From JBEBVQ01 sp037190845 (GTDB taxonomy: Bacteria > Bacteroidota > Bacteroidia > Chitinophagales > Chitinophagaceae): DNA of 64,000 bases. The stretch lies in the NCBI GenBank assembly GCA_037190845.1, contig JBBCJI010000003.1, positions 1-64,000 of the forward strand, written 5' to 3'. The translations under genes were made by a program, and so were the position numbers. How positions within the stretch are numbered: position 1 is the stretch's first letter; the number at the start of each line of letters is the position of its first letter. This document shows positions 1-8,212 of the stretch, piece by piece. The notes beneath the pieces were generated by a model. That model ran no database searches. It had not been told where the DNA came from and saw nothing but the letters and a program-made list of their open reading frames with translations.

Positions 1-2129
1 TGTGTAGACAACCCGTTACTCCACACATAATGCGTACCCGGAGGAACCGGAGCTGACGAACGAAGTCTGAGCGGCAAGGCGCTCACACAGATACTGGTAT
101 CATTACCCAGATCCGCAATAGGCTGAGGATGGACTATTACCGCAACAGGGTCCGACGTAACGGGACAATAACCATCAGGGGTAGTGACCATAACCGTGTA
201 GTCACCTGTTGCCCCTGCATTATATTGCTGTGTATGCACACCAGTATTATTACCATTGTGCATCCACTGATAAAGAACCGGTATATTCACATTGGCTGTC
301 AGCCGCAGGGTATCTCCATCACAAACATCATTCGGGCCGGCCGGAGACACCGAAACAACAGGTGTCTGGCGTACACGGATCAGCGTATCCGAATAAGCGC
401 TTGCTCCAAAGCTATTTACGGCACGAACACGCAAGGTCCCATCTGTGGCCACCGGTGTAAATATTAATTCGATTCTCGGCACTGTCGTTACGGCGCTATG
501 CAACACTCCGGAACCCGTATACATCCACTCCCAGGATGAAATGCCGGGAATAGAATCAATTTCATACACAATCGTATCCACTTTACATACATCTGCAGGC
601 GCTACCGTATAAACAGGAGGGTGCGGCGTACCGATGACTGTGATCGTACGGCAAAACTGGGCGCTCCCGTAACCATCCATGTTCACGGTCAGCATGATAT
701 CATACGTACCGGGGGTGGTAAATGTCTGCGTGAAAGTGTTATCTGACGGGTGTTTATGCACCGGCGACGAACCGAAATTATACATCAGGTTCGTGATATA
801 CAGCTTATTCCAGGAGTGGCCGGAAGTAAGCGCATACAGACTGTCATTATATACAAACGTATGGAAACCGCTGGGGTCCCAGGGGGTACGCGGGCCTAAA
901 CCAGGCCAGCCATTATTACCTCTCGTTCCCACATCTCCCATTACAACCGGGATAGAGTCCAGCAGATTGCCTTTAAAGTTTATCCGGTACACTCCCCCCT
1001 GTGAATGCTGGGCATAACCATAAAATTCCCGGCCACACAAACCGGGAATGATTCTGAGCGCCCAATGGTGTGAACCATATCCTGCGGTACCCAAACCCGT
1101 AAGCCGGGCAGGGACACTTGTCAGGTTCGGGCCGAAATCATGGCGCCATAATTTATTACCATTATTGCCTCCGGCATCGGTAGTAGAAGTAAACATATAC
1201 CAGTTGCCATTCTGCTGTACAATCTCAACAGCCGACGAACGGCCGGCGGTGGAGCCAACACTGTTTCCGTGCGTGATGGTATTTGGCAGCATATCACATG
1301 CAGGGTTTACATTCCGCACATCAGATCCGAAATTGAGCCGACCTGGCTGCGCCCAGCGATTACCAACAAAAAGGACATAGTTTCCCTTATCGTACATCAG
1401 CTTTGAATCTGACACCTGCATATTGAAACCACCACCCGGTGTATTTACCACAGTGGATGTGGTCGGGTTATTTGCCAGTGTAGTTCCAAAATCAATTCTC
1501 CTGATAGCAAATCCCGTGCGCATAATAAAACAGGACCATTCTCCCCGCGCACTATCATATACAATGGCATGCGAACAATCGGCATTTCCCGATGCACCGA
1601 CATGCAAACTGAAATTGCCCAGATTAGTCAGATTTCCGCCGCCGGGAGGCGTACCGGATACAGGATCTGTACCCAGATCAACGCGCCACAGGTTCGCAGG
1701 ACCAAATGAGGCTACTGTGATACCACCCGAGAGGTAAAAAGCATACCAGCGTCCATTCGACGGATCATACCATACACTCGGATAATCCGGAATTCCCGCC
1801 AGCGAAACACCCGCATCACGGGCGCTGAGTACAGACGGCAACGGCAGATTACTCATTACACCATCTACATTCCATGTATAAGAAGTCGTTGCAGACATAC
1901 CGGACGTCCATGTTGTCGGCTGACCTACAATCGCCGTGGCAGGCCCCAGGATCTGACCGGACAAAGGAACTGAGCACAAACACAGGGCGATACATACATA
2001 TACCGGCATGACGTCACCAATCGGCTTTCTTCTGATTTTATATAAAGAAAATAATCTGAGTCCGAAAAAACAGTAAATGGCATTTTTAATCTTACAGAAA
2101 CGGTGTAAGCGAGTAATGATAGCGTTCAT
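1..2129 (-). CDS. Large secreted Ig/PKD-like surface protein, 3' part beyond the window
   Basis: The reading frame is open from the left edge to an ATG at 2129, giving at least 709 codons with the C-terminus outside the window. A second in-frame ATG lies at 2009. I prefer 2129 because the 40 extra residues supply a basic stretch (KIRRK) just before the hydrophobic core VYVCIALCLCSVPLSG, which otherwise has no charged n-region; starting at 2009 remains possible. About the first 400 residues after the signal have no family I recognise but contain WYDPSNGRWY-type segments. They are followed by PKD/Ig-like modules (FCRTITV, VSVSPAGPNDVCDGDTLRL, YVWSNGLST). The last module matches the YLWSNGLSS units of the gene at 8213-11149, so this is probably another T9SS cargo protein ending in a sorting domain outside the window. 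The family is inferred from these modules only; no enzymatic function is visible. Confidence 0.8.
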   Translation of the reverse strand, partial: MNAIITRLHRFCKIKNAIYCFFGLRLFSLYKIRRKPIGDVMPVYVCIALCLCSVPLSGQILGPATAIVGQPTTWTSGMSATTSYTWNVDGVMSNLPLPSVLSARDAGVSLAGIPDYPSVWYDPSNGRWYAFYLSGGITVASFGPANLWRVDLGTDPVSGTPPGGGNLTNLGNFSLHVGASGNADCSHAIVYDSARGEWSCFIMRTGFAIRRIDFGTTLANNPTTSTVVNTPGGGFNMQVSDSKLMYDKGNYVLFVGNRWAQPGRLNFGSDVRNVNPACDMLPNTITHGNSVGSTAGRSSAVEIVQQNGNWYMFTSTTDAGGNNGNKLWRHDFGPNLTSVPARLTGLGTAGYGSHHWALRIIPGLCGREFYGYAQHSQGGVYRINFKGNLLDSIPVVMGDVGTRGNNGWPGLGPRTPWDPSGFHTFVYNDSLYALTSGHSWNKLYITNLMYNFGSSPVHKHPSDNTFTQTFTTPGTYDIMLTVNMDGYGSAQFCRTITVIGTPHPPVYTVAPADVCKVDTIVYEIDSIPGISSWEWMYTGSGVLHSAVTTVPRIELIFTPVATDGTLRVRAVNSFGASAYSDTLIRVRQTPVVSVSPAGPNDVCDGDTLRLTANVNIPVLYQWMHNGNNTGVHTQQYNAGATGDYTVMVTTPDGYCPVTSDPVAVIVHPQPIADLGNDTSICVSALPLRLRSSAPVPPGTHYVWSNGLST

Positions 2130-2216
2130 GGGTGATTTTATCCGTCTTTAACATCAACACGGGGGAATATCTCCCGTAAATATGGAATACTTCCCACAAA
2201 AAACAAGTAGGTAATA

Positions 2217-2224
2217 CAAATATA
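2217..2224 (-). promoter_or_regulatory. Candidate -7 element for the 2129 gene
   Basis: The minus strand reads TATATTTG here, a match to the Bacteroidota -7 consensus TAnnTTTG, 87 bases before the ATG at 2129. I see no TTTG or TTG at the usual spacing upstream, so the call rests on one element. The rest of the gap between this gene and the regulator ending at 2309 shows nothing clear. Confidence 0.3.
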
Positions 2225-2308
2225 ATCTGATACTCAAACCGGGGGTATTGCATGAAGCATTGAGCGTGATTCCATGCATATCCGGTAAGATTGGTAAGAA
2301 ATCCGGGA

Positions 2309-3055
2309 CTATTTCAAATTTGAAGCAGTGGTAAAATGCTGAAGGAAATCTTTCTTTACAGACCGGGCAACCGGAATCTCCTGCTTGTTGGACATAACAA
2401 TGTATCCTCCCGAATCAAACCGCACTACATGCAGAAGATTAACGAGATAGGACTGGTGAACCGGATAAAAAAGTTCATTACTGATTAGCTTTTTAAAAGA
2501 ACCAATATTATAAGGACTGATTAATAATGCCGAAGAAGTAATTACCCTGGTATATTTGTTATACGATTCAAAATAAAGAATATCAGACATCAGCACATAA
2601 TCAATCCCTTTACTGTTAGGAATACCCAGTTTGAGCTGTTGAGATGAGACATTACTACCACCGGGCTTACTTCTTTTAGACGAGATCCGCTCTATCGCCT
2701 TATCCACAACAATCGTCAGTTCTTTTTCATCTACAGGCTTCAACAGATACCCGGTAGCAAAATAGCGAAATGCCTCCATGGAATATTCAGCATGGGCCGT
2801 AATAAATATGACCTCAAAATTGATCTCGGAAAGCAACTTCAGCATATCAATACCACTCTTTCCCGGCAATGAAATATCCAGAAAAAGAAGATCAGGCGGA
2901 TTCGTACGCAAGGCATTCAACGCCTCTTTCCAGGAATAATATTTACCGTTAACTTCAAGATTTGCATACAAATCGCCCACATAGGATGCTATCAATTCAA
3001 CCGCGTTGGGTTCATCGTCCACAATAAAGCACGACAGCTTTTCTTCTACACTCAT
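2309..3055 (-). CDS. LytTR-family response regulator
   Basis: A 248-residue two-domain regulator. The receiver domain (about residues 8-125) has the acidic pair D13/D14, phosphoacceptor D60 in LLFLDISLPG, T86 and K106 (LLKPVD). The C-terminal part (about 145-243) is a LytTR DNA-binding domain, seen in DILYFESYNKYTRVIT and FYPVHQSYLVNLLHV. The family binds DNA as a dimer after phosphorylation. Its ATG overlaps the stop of the kinase gene 3052-6081 by four bases (ATGA), so the two are translationally coupled and form one two-component system. Targets are not visible in the sequence; the neighbouring secreted-protein genes are candidates by position only. Confidence 0.93.
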   Translation of the reverse strand: MSVEEKLSCFIVDDEPNAVELIASYVGDLYANLEVNGKYYSWKEALNALRTNPPDLLFLDISLPGKSGIDMLKLLSEINFEVIFITAHAEYSMEAFRYFATGYLLKPVDEKELTIVVDKAIERISSKRSKPGGSNVSSQQLKLGIPNSKGIDYVLMSDILYFESYNKYTRVITSSALLISPYNIGSFKKLISNELFYPVHQSYLVNLLHVVRFDSGGYIVMSNKQEIPVARSVKKDFLQHFTTASNLK

Positions 3056-6000
3056 TTTATATATAGTTTTACAATAGTACCCGTTAAAGGATGCTGTTTG
3101 TCAACATACTCAATCCTGATATCCGCCTGTTCATAGCGGTTCAAAATTGAAATCAGATCTTCTATCAGAATAGATCCATAGGACTCGGCCTTTACGGTAT
3201 TGCTTTCATTAATTTTACCGGATTGCTCCCGTCCTATGCCATCATCTTCAATAATACAAATTATTTCACTGCCCTCCCCTGCACATCTAAAAGTAATACC
3301 AAGGAAACCGGTATCTTCTTTATGAAACAAACCGTGGTTAATTGCATTTTCCACAATGGGTTGCAGCAGCAGAGACGGAATGCGTTTTTCTGTGAGACCA
3401 CCCTCTTTGTCTTCAATAACGATATTATAAAGAAACCGCCCCCCAAATCTGACCTGTTGCAATTCGATATAATTTTTCAGGTTTTCAATTTCTTCTCCTA
3501 CAGTAATATACCGGTTGCGCGACGATTTTATATAAGCTCTGAGGAGCTTTGAAAACTTGGATACATTATAAACAGCGCTGTCAGTATTTCCAATCCGGAT
3601 CAGCAGCAATATAGAATTTAACGTGTTATAAATAAAATGCGGATTTATCTGTGCATAGATAGACTTTAACTCAACTTCGAGTCTGAGATTTTTCTTAAAA
3701 TTTTCCTGTATCATAACACGTCTGGTAATCCAGGCAGTAATCCATCCGAGAAATAATAAAGCCAGAATGCCGGCAATAATCATAAGTCGTTTCATCCAGA
3801 CCGTCTGCCACCAAAGCGGTACCGTATAAAGGTGTAATATTGAAGTAAACCTCTTCGCATCATCTGAAACCTGCACATGAAGCGTATAATAATGATCTGG
3901 AAGCAACCCGGGTAATACCAGTTCATTACTGCCAATCTTATACCAGTGGCCGTCTGTTTCCAGCAAATGGTAACTGTATCTCGGGATACCATTTCCTGCA
4001 GGATTTATAATATCGAATTGCAGACTACGGGTATCGGAATCCAGCAGGATGGTATCTCCGTAGAGAACGGAACTTTCGGTATTTCCCTTTACCACCAGGC
4101 GCACGTTGCCATTGTCACCGGGGGTATAACGCCGGAATGCATCATCATCAGGCATAGGGCATTTCATCAATCCCTTATTGGTATTCAGAAACAGGCTCCT
4201 GCCTATTAGCTGCATGTCGGCTACATTACTGTAATACTCGTTCCTGATCTGTGTATAGACAACAGGGGGAGACAGCTTACCGACGCCGGTAATCTTGTAA
4301 AACACGACGCCAAAACATCCGGAAATCACCAGTTTATCGCCCTGCAGCAAGACCGTACTTCTGCTTGTATTAACGCTACCTCCCAGCAACGTAATGATTC
4401 CCGTCATACGGTTGACCAGGAATAATCCTTCGGATTTTTTCACGAATATATTTCCGTGTACATCATCAATAAAAATCTTTTCGATGCCTTTCAGAAAAGG
4501 TCCCCATATTTTGAATGTATCTGCTTTCTTCTGTTCTTTTTCCGGTTTATACATCAAAGCAGCAGAATTTCCATAAGCCCATACAGCCTCTAATACGGGG
4601 TCGTAAACAATCCCTTTATATGCTGTGCCTCTTTCAGAAACTATCGGAGAAGGGTGAGCTACAAAGGAAATGTCCTTCTTCTCAATGTCCAGACGGACAA
4701 GCCCATATACCCGGGACAGGAAATACAGGTTGTTCGTATCTTTCAGAAAGAAATCGTCCAGGCGCAAAAGATTCTCACTGGATATATTTTTTCGTTCCCA
4801 AAGTCCCTCCAGATTTTTTTCCTTAATCAACGAGTTTATGTCTCTGGTATAATGATCCAGCAGAAAAGGCCCGTTCATGCTGACAATGAGCAGTGAGTGC
4901 CGATTTGTCCAGGGTACGATCCTTTTGACATGGGGCATATGCCTGTACGTTCTGTTGATCATCCTCACGGTATCGGAAGACAACATTAAAAGCTGTTTTT
5001 GCCAATCATTCCACCAATAACGATTTCCGTTCAGATCCGATCCCACCTCACTATACTCAGACATATTATCGGATACCTTTTCGAAAAATGATTGCCTTCC
5101 AATCGTAAAGAAGATTCCTCGGCCTGCAGTAGCCCAGCAATCCCCCCAGGGGTCGCCATCTGCAATCCACGAAACGGAGGAAAACGGTATCTCCGGCACA
5201 GCGCTCTGGGCAAGCTCCCTGTCTATATCCCGGAAGGGTTCTTTAAGCTGGTATAAGATCGTATCTGCAAGCAGGTTGACCCGTATCATCGAACCTGGAA
5301 TAAGCCTGACATTGCCGGGCGCGTTGCTCAATGGAATTTCGAAACAGGAACTATTGTCCCGACCGCATATCCTGACCTGTTTTTCTGCAGTCCGGTAATC
5401 CAGAAGATAATCATTAAAATTCCAGGACCATTTAGATGTATTCCCCCTCAGGAGCACTGCATCAGAATGAGAAAGTCCCTTTCTTCTCCAGGCCGACTTA
5501 CCGTACCACACTTCACCTGCCGGATAAAAGCCTGAAGATCCAACAGGATCAGGCTTTCCCAATACATGGTATTGAGGCCACACAATGCAATTGGGAGATG
5601 AATACAATGTATCATTATATTCAATAAGCAACGTCAAGTGCCCATCTGAACGATATTTATTATACAGAAAGATCCCCTTTCTGTGATTACCGATCGTATG
5701 CGATTCGGGAAGAAGGCGCAGCGTAGAATCAGCAATATGAACCTCTCTGTATTGATCCTGGTATATATAACCCAGTGACTGCGCGAAACCCAGCACCCAG
5801 ATACGCCCTTTGAAGTCTTCAAACAACTCCCACATATCATTGATCGGGAACCCGTCTGATATATCAAAAACCCTGACTTCATATCCGTTATACCTGGCTA
5901 CACCTTCCGGCGTCGCCATCCACAAATAACCGTTCCTATCCACCAGCATACCATAAATATGATTGGACGGAAGGCCGCTTGCAACATCCAGATTATACAC

Positions 6001-6081
6001 AAAAGATTGTGCGGATGACCCAGACGCAGCAATTACAACGAATAAAAATACGGACAGAAACAATCGTACCATTACCTGCAT
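3052..6081 (-). CDS. LytS-type sensor histidine kinase with periplasmic Reg_prop/Y_Y_Y sensor
   Basis: A 1009-residue membrane kinase. A signal peptide (LFLSVFLFVVIAASGSSAQ) precedes Reg_prop repeats (GLPSNHIYGMLVDRNGYLW and DMWELFEDFKGRIWVLG) that start a degenerate beta-propeller sensor of about 650 residues. A Y_Y_Y domain follows at about 690-750 (RYSYHLLETDGHWYKIG), then one membrane helix at about 762-784. The cytoplasmic part is the His_kinase family (PF06580): H815 in INPHFIYNTLNSILLLIR is the expected phosphorylation site. An ATPase domain follows with the N box LLLQPIVENAINHGLF and G box EDDGIGREQSG. The propeller presumably reads an extracytoplasmic ligand, often a glycan in related systems, but nothing here identifies it. 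The stop overlaps the LytTR regulator by four bases. Confidence 0.92.
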   Translation of the reverse strand: MQVMVRLFLSVFLFVVIAASGSSAQSFVYNLDVASGLPSNHIYGMLVDRNGYLWMATPEGVARYNGYEVRVFDISDGFPINDMWELFEDFKGRIWVLGFAQSLGYIYQDQYREVHIADSTLRLLPESHTIGNHRKGIFLYNKYRSDGHLTLLIEYNDTLYSSPNCIVWPQYHVLGKPDPVGSSGFYPAGEVWYGKSAWRRKGLSHSDAVLLRGNTSKWSWNFNDYLLDYRTAEKQVRICGRDNSSCFEIPLSNAPGNVRLIPGSMIRVNLLADTILYQLKEPFRDIDRELAQSAVPEIPFSSVSWIADGDPWGDCWATAGRGIFFTIGRQSFFEKVSDNMSEYSEVGSDLNGNRYWWNDWQKQLLMLSSDTVRMINRTYRHMPHVKRIVPWTNRHSLLIVSMNGPFLLDHYTRDINSLIKEKNLEGLWERKNISSENLLRLDDFFLKDTNNLYFLSRVYGLVRLDIEKKDISFVAHPSPIVSERGTAYKGIVYDPVLEAVWAYGNSAALMYKPEKEQKKADTFKIWGPFLKGIEKIFIDDVHGNIFVKKSEGLFLVNRMTGIITLLGGSVNTSRSTVLLQGDKLVISGCFGVVFYKITGVGKLSPPVVYTQIRNEYYSNVADMQLIGRSLFLNTNKGLMKCPMPDDDAFRRYTPGDNGNVRLVVKGNTESSVLYGDTILLDSDTRSLQFDIINPAGNGIPRYSYHLLETDGHWYKIGSNELVLPGLLPDHYYTLHVQVSDDAKRFTSILHLYTVPLWWQTVWMKRLMIIAGILALLFLGWITAWITRRVMIQENFKKNLRLEVELKSIYAQINPHFIYNTLNSILLLIRIGNTDSAVYNVSKFSKLLRAYIKSSRNRYITVGEEIENLKNYIELQQVRFGGRFLYNIVIEDKEGGLTEKRIPSLLLQPIVENAINHGLFHKEDTGFLGITFRCAGEGSEIICIIEDDGIGREQSGKINESNTVKAESYGSILIEDLISILNRYEQADIRIEYVDKQHPLTGTIVKLYIK

Positions 6082-6140
6082 TTAACTTCCGCAGGCGCCA
6101 TGGAAAGACACATACAGACACAGCAAGGTAGGAAATAAAC

Positions 6141-6195
6141 AGGAATGAGGGATGGAGCGTGAAGAATGATCTTTTCATATTCACCCCTCATTCCT
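6141..6195 (-). terminator. Hairpin downstream of the FG-GAP protein gene
   Basis: An 11-bp perfect inverted repeat, AGGAATGAGGG (6141-6151) and CCCTCATTCCT (6185-6195), encloses a second weak stem (GTGAA/TTCAC). It begins 7 bases after the stop of the 6202-8130 gene on the minus strand, where a terminator is expected. There is no strong T-run after it, so it could also be one of the intergenic palindromes common in this window. Confidence 0.5.
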
Positions 6196-6201
6196 CACTC
6201 T

Positions 6202-8130
6202 TCAACTCTGATTATGCATCTTATAGAATGACCGGGAGAATACCGCTCCACCTGCAGTCGTTACCTTAACGAAATACTGTGCCTGCACAAGGCCTTTTAC
6301 CGGGAAATATCTTGTCGCCTGCTGGTCTTCGTACCGGACAACATCTATCTTTTTACCCAGCACATCGTATATCTCCATCGTCCGTATGGGTGTGTTATCT
6401 GCTAACTGTACCAGGATGAAATCCTTTGCCGGGTTGGGATATAATTTAAGCTCCGGTGCGACCGGATGATTTTCTATATGCTTTACCAGCAGGCCGGTTG
6501 ATGTAATTTCCAGATAACGGTTCACCGGGGGATTTACTACTGTCGTTCTGCTGCCCGCAGCATCCGGCCATTGCACCGTAACAGAATCAATAACCGTATG
6601 ATTACCCAAACCAAATATCAGGGTAAACGGCTGCTGCCCCGAAGCATTTCCCCTGCCCGCATACACCTCACGCATGCGCTGCACTCCACCAGACCATACA
6701 TAGATACGCGCGCCGATATTACTCTTGTTAACTCCGTTCGGCGCACGAAGTGATACTGCTGTCCAATTGTTCTCCTGACCGATCCGGTTCTCAACGAGGT
6801 GAAGCAAACGCGGCTGACCCGTACGGCAGATCACAAGATCATCATCTCCATCAAGGTCGTAATCAACGGCTTCAAGTAGATGCAGGTCCAGCAGGCCGGG
6901 CTGTATCAGACCAAGATCGCCGGTGATATCCGTAAGAACATGATCCTGCCCGTGATGAAATACATACAACCTGTCGGTCGTGGGAGCATAAGTACCTTGT
7001 ACCATAGCCAGATCCATCAGACCGTCATTATCCAGATCGAACCAGGAACCGTCATAATCCCCGTTATGCGAAGACTGAGGGTTCTTCTTGATCATCAAAC
7101 TCCGGTCGGGAGTAAGCCTATAATTATTTGCAGCGCCGCCATTCACAAAAACAGCCGAGCGGCCTTCTTGCGCATCATTACCTCCATGCACCAGGCTGAA
7201 GAAAAAATCCATGTCTCCATCGTTATCATAATCTTCAGGAACTGCTGCCCACATACATAGATTACGACCCGCATCCCCCTGCATATAGCGCGCATTATAA
7301 CCCGCCTGTGCTGCCACATTCGTAAACGTCCCGTTCCCATTATTCCGCAGCAGCTGGCCATTCGTACGGCAATACGGAGCCGTGGCGATATCAGGCCAGC
7401 CGTCGTTGTTCCAGTCTACCACACTGCTCCCGTACATCGGCTCATTGAAGGTAATGCCCGCCTGTGCGGTTACATCTGTAAACGTACCGTCGCCATTTCC
7501 TTTCATCAGATAACCGGGAGACCATATCTCATTATCATAGTCTTTAAACCAGGTGGGAATAAAGAGATCTATATCGCCGTCTTTGTCGTAGTCGAGAAAG
7601 CTGAACCCAATTGAGTTAACCAGTCCGAGTTCATGAAGTCCGTTATCCGGCACCAGTGTAAAACGCCCCTGACCATCTCCCAGCAACACCTCACAACGGT
7701 CGCCGGGATCAGCGTAGCCCACAAGGCGATGGTAGTAAATACCCCGTACCATATCTACATTGCCGTCATTATTGATATCCGCGAGCGCCACGGTCAATGT
7801 ACTTTTACTGGCGCCGCCGCCGGGTTTTGCATTCACACCTGAGCTTTCGGTAATATCCACGAACATCCTTGCAGATGGATCCGATGAATTTGTATCCGCG
7901 ACATTGATGTAGGTGCGCAGGCTGTTCTCTGTTGCATCACCATGCAAAGTGATCATGTCCGGGTAATGATCGTTATTGATATCAGCCACATAGATACAGA
8001 ATGCACGCTCTGATCCCAGATTTACTTTATCGGTTGCGAGAGAAACCCAATCCGTTGTTTGCGCATTCGTCAGGGATGATCCGAAAAGGCATGCCGAGAG
8101 CAGGGCGAGCCTGTATTTAAGTCGCTTCAT
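6202..8130 (-). CDS. Secreted FG-GAP/VCBS-repeat protein with ASPIC/UnbV domain and T9SS type A sorting domain
   Basis: 642 residues. A signal peptide (LALLSACLFGSSLTNAQ) is followed by many FG-GAP/VCBS units at about 45-450, each with a calcium-binding type motif such as DINNDHYPD, DINNDGNVD, DYDKDGDID, DWNNDGWPD, DYDNDGDMD and DLDNDGLMD. These normally build an extracellular beta-propeller. At about 465-535 comes an ASPIC/UnbV domain (NIGARIYVWSGG, VTVQWPDAAGSRTTV). The C-terminal 80 residues are a type A sorting domain (LKLYPNPAKDFILVQL ... GLVQAQYFVKV), which directs export by the type IX secretion system and surface attachment. It lies upstream of the LytTR two-component pair on the same strand with a hairpin between them. 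The ligand or partner is unknown. Confidence 0.9.
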   Translation of the reverse strand: MKRLKYRLALLSACLFGSSLTNAQTTDWVSLATDKVNLGSERAFCIYVADINNDHYPDMITLHGDATENSLRTYINVADTNSSDPSARMFVDITESSGVNAKPGGGASKSTLTVALADINNDGNVDMVRGIYYHRLVGYADPGDRCEVLLGDGQGRFTLVPDNGLHELGLVNSIGFSFLDYDKDGDIDLFIPTWFKDYDNEIWSPGYLMKGNGDGTFTDVTAQAGITFNEPMYGSSVVDWNNDGWPDIATAPYCRTNGQLLRNNGNGTFTNVAAQAGYNARYMQGDAGRNLCMWAAVPEDYDNDGDMDFFFSLVHGGNDAQEGRSAVFVNGGAANNYRLTPDRSLMIKKNPQSSHNGDYDGSWFDLDNDGLMDLAMVQGTYAPTTDRLYVFHHGQDHVLTDITGDLGLIQPGLLDLHLLEAVDYDLDGDDDLVICRTGQPRLLHLVENRIGQENNWTAVSLRAPNGVNKSNIGARIYVWSGGVQRMREVYAGRGNASGQQPFTLIFGLGNHTVIDSVTVQWPDAAGSRTTVVNPPVNRYLEITSTGLLVKHIENHPVAPELKLYPNPAKDFILVQLADNTPIRTMEIYDVLGKKIDVVRYEDQQATRYFPVKGLVQAQYFVKVTTAGGAVFSRSFYKMHNQS

Positions 8131-8212
8131 AAAAATTTCTGTAATAATTAATCTATGATGTGGTTATTCTACCGGAAAATTTTCCTGTTTTGCCGGCGCT
8201 TTGGTTTTTATA

